Below are positions 15,116 to 16,196 of a stretch of 16,196 nt of DNA, in pieces. The number at the start of each line of letters is the position of its first letter. Position 1 is the first letter of the stretch. The stretch lies in the NCBI GenBank assembly GCA_016763895.1, contig JAESSV010000096.1, positions 1 through 16,196 on the forward strand. The letters run 5' to 3'. The notes beneath the pieces are model-generated. The model was not told the origin of the DNA, did not search any database, and was given only the letters and a program-made list of their open reading frames with translations. Position numbers and translations under genes: made by a program. Source of the DNA: Magnetovibrio sp. (lineage in GTDB: Bacteria; Pseudomonadota; Alphaproteobacteria; Rhodospirillales; Magnetovibrionaceae).

Positions 15116-16196
15116 ATGCGCCGCGCGTTTTTTCCTCTTTTAAGCTTGGCGGTGTTGCTTGCGGCGTGTGCCGAAACACCAAAACCTTCCCCGCCACGTG
15201 TCCTCAAACAGCCCCCCCAAGCGGTTCCTCAAGTTCCCGCCAAGGTGCAAATTCGGGCCCGAACCTTTTCCGCCCTGAACGGTTGGGCCGAAGATCGACA
15301 CGGGGATGCCTTAAAGGCCTTTCAAAAATCCTGCGCAAAATTAATGACCCTGCCCAAAACCCGGCATTTGGCCGTCAATGATGCCGTGCCCAGCGGTACG
15401 GTGCAAGACTGGACCCAAGCATGCCGCGCCGCAAAGGGTTTGTCGGTGACCGATCATAGGGGCGCAAAGCATTTTTTCGAGCTGTGGTTTGTGCCCTATG
15501 AAGTCAAGGATCCCTCGGCTGGAAATGGTTTGTTTACGGGTTATTACGAACCCGAATTGAAAGGCTCATGGACGCGAGAGGGGCCATATCAAACACCGCT
15601 TTTGGCGCGCCCCGACGATTTGGTCAGCGTCAACATAGGGTCTTTTGATAAAAATCTGGGCGGAAACACCATTTGGGGCAGAGTCGTAAATGGACGTTTG
15701 CGCGCTTACCCCAATCGGTCCGCCATTGAACAAGGCCAACTGGGTTCATTGGGGCACCCCATCATGTGGGTGGATTCTCAAGTGGATGCCTTTTTTCTGC
15801 ACATTCAAGGCTCGGGGCGGATCAAGCTCGCCAATGGCCAAGTTGCCCGCGTGGGCTTTGCGGGAAAAAATGGTCAGACCTATAAATCTGTGGGGCGCAT
15901 TTTAATCAACAGCGGTGAAATTCCGGCCAACCGTTTAACCATGAACGCTATTCGCAATTGGGTGGACAGTCATCCTGTTGAAGGCTCGAAATTGCTGCAA
16001 AAAAATCCCAGCTATATCTTTTTTCGCATTCTCACCGGGGACGGACCCATTGGCGCCCAAGGCGTTTCTTTAACGGCGGGCCGATCCTTGGCCGTGGATC
16101 GGCGCTTTCTGCCGTTGGGGGCCCCTTTGTGGTTGGAAACGCGTGATCCGTTACGTAAAAATACGCCCTTCAACCATTTGATGGTGGCCCAAGATA
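15116..16196 (+). CDS. mltA: membrane-bound lytic murein transglycosylase A (MltA), 3' end outside window
   Basis: Lipoprotein that cleaves the MurNAc-GlcNAc bond of peptidoglycan with formation of 1,6-anhydroMurNAc. About 360 codons are present. The N-terminus is a lipoprotein signal (MRRAFFPLLSLAVLLAAC) with lipobox LAAC and lipidated Cys18, followed by a Pro/Lys-rich linker. The MltA domain shows FTGYYEPELKGS, YQTPLLARPDDL, the FFLHIQGSGRIKLANG segment, YIFFRILTGDGPIGAQGVSLTAGRSLAVDRRFLPLGAPLWLET and finally MVAQD, where the window cuts, just where the 3D domain with its catalytic Asp region begins. The start ATG at 15116 follows AGGGG, which overlaps the Tim44-like stop. Confidence 0.94.
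   Translation, partial: MRRAFFPLLSLAVLLAACAETPKPSPPRVLKQPPQAVPQVPAKVQIRARTFSALNGWAEDRHGDALKAFQKSCAKLMTLPKTRHLAVNDAVPSGTVQDWTQACRAAKGLSVTDHRGAKHFFELWFVPYEVKDPSAGNGLFTGYYEPELKGSWTREGPYQTPLLARPDDLVSVNIGSFDKNLGGNTIWGRVVNGRLRAYPNRSAIEQGQLGSLGHPIMWVDSQVDAFFLHIQGSGRIKLANGQVARVGFAGKNGQTYKSVGRILINSGEIPANRLTMNAIRNWVDSHPVEGSKLLQKNPSYIFFRILTGDGPIGAQGVSLTAGRSLAVDRRFLPLGAPLWLETRDPLRKNTPFNHLMVAQD

Noticed and set aside
1..16196. tRNA, rRNA, CRISPR arrays, insertion sequences, phage or defence genes
   Set aside because: None could be seen: nearly all of the window is taken up by recognised housekeeping genes, and gaps are short apart from the origin region and the rho leader.

Overview
This window looks like the origin-proximal housekeeping region of an alphaproteobacterial chromosome. 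The main reasons are the gene order hemH-hemE-[intergenic]-DUF299-aroE-coaE-dnaQ, the neighbouring hemJ, rho, mnmE and mnmG genes, and the secB/fxsA/Tim44-like/mltA block. In Caulobacter and relatives the replication origin lies between hemE and the DUF299 gene (the RP001 homologue). Base composition looks close to balanced GC, and the proteins resemble Rhodospirillales-type sequences, but I would not name a genus.

Left arm (1-9697), mostly minus strand. It holds a partial mnmG, a perfect 16-bp parS site in the mnmG-mnmE gap, mnmE, and a small thioredoxin-like [2Fe-2S] ferredoxin. Next comes a plus-strand pair (a DUF255/YyaL-like thioredoxin-domain protein and an O6-methylguanine-DNA methyltransferase), closed by a bidirectional terminator facing rho. 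Then rho with a C-rich leader, and the heme genes hemJ, hemH and hemE. The three heme genes cover decarboxylation of uroporphyrinogen (HemE), oxidation of protoporphyrinogen (HemJ) and iron insertion (HemH), and are read as hemE-hemH-hemJ with gaps of 3 and 29 bp.

Centre (9698-10145). This is a 448-bp gene-free stretch with a cluster of DnaA-box-like 9-mers, a 32-bp very AT-rich tract, a GTT triplet run and overlapping inverted repeats. It is the best candidate for oriC. Transcription diverges from it, and parS lies about 8.7 kb away.

Right arm (10146-16196). A tightly packed plus-strand set contains a DUF299 kinase/pyrophosphorylase, aroE, coaE and dnaQ (gaps or overlaps of a few bases), ending in a bidirectional terminator. 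secB and fxsA follow on the minus strand. A divergent promoter region then leads into a Tim44-like membrane-anchored protein and a lipoprotein lytic transglycosylase, mltA, which is cut by the window end.

I see no tRNA, rRNA, CRISPR, transposon or phage sequence and no sign of a novel defence or accessory system. The interest lies in the replication and segregation sites and a few protein and leader oddities.
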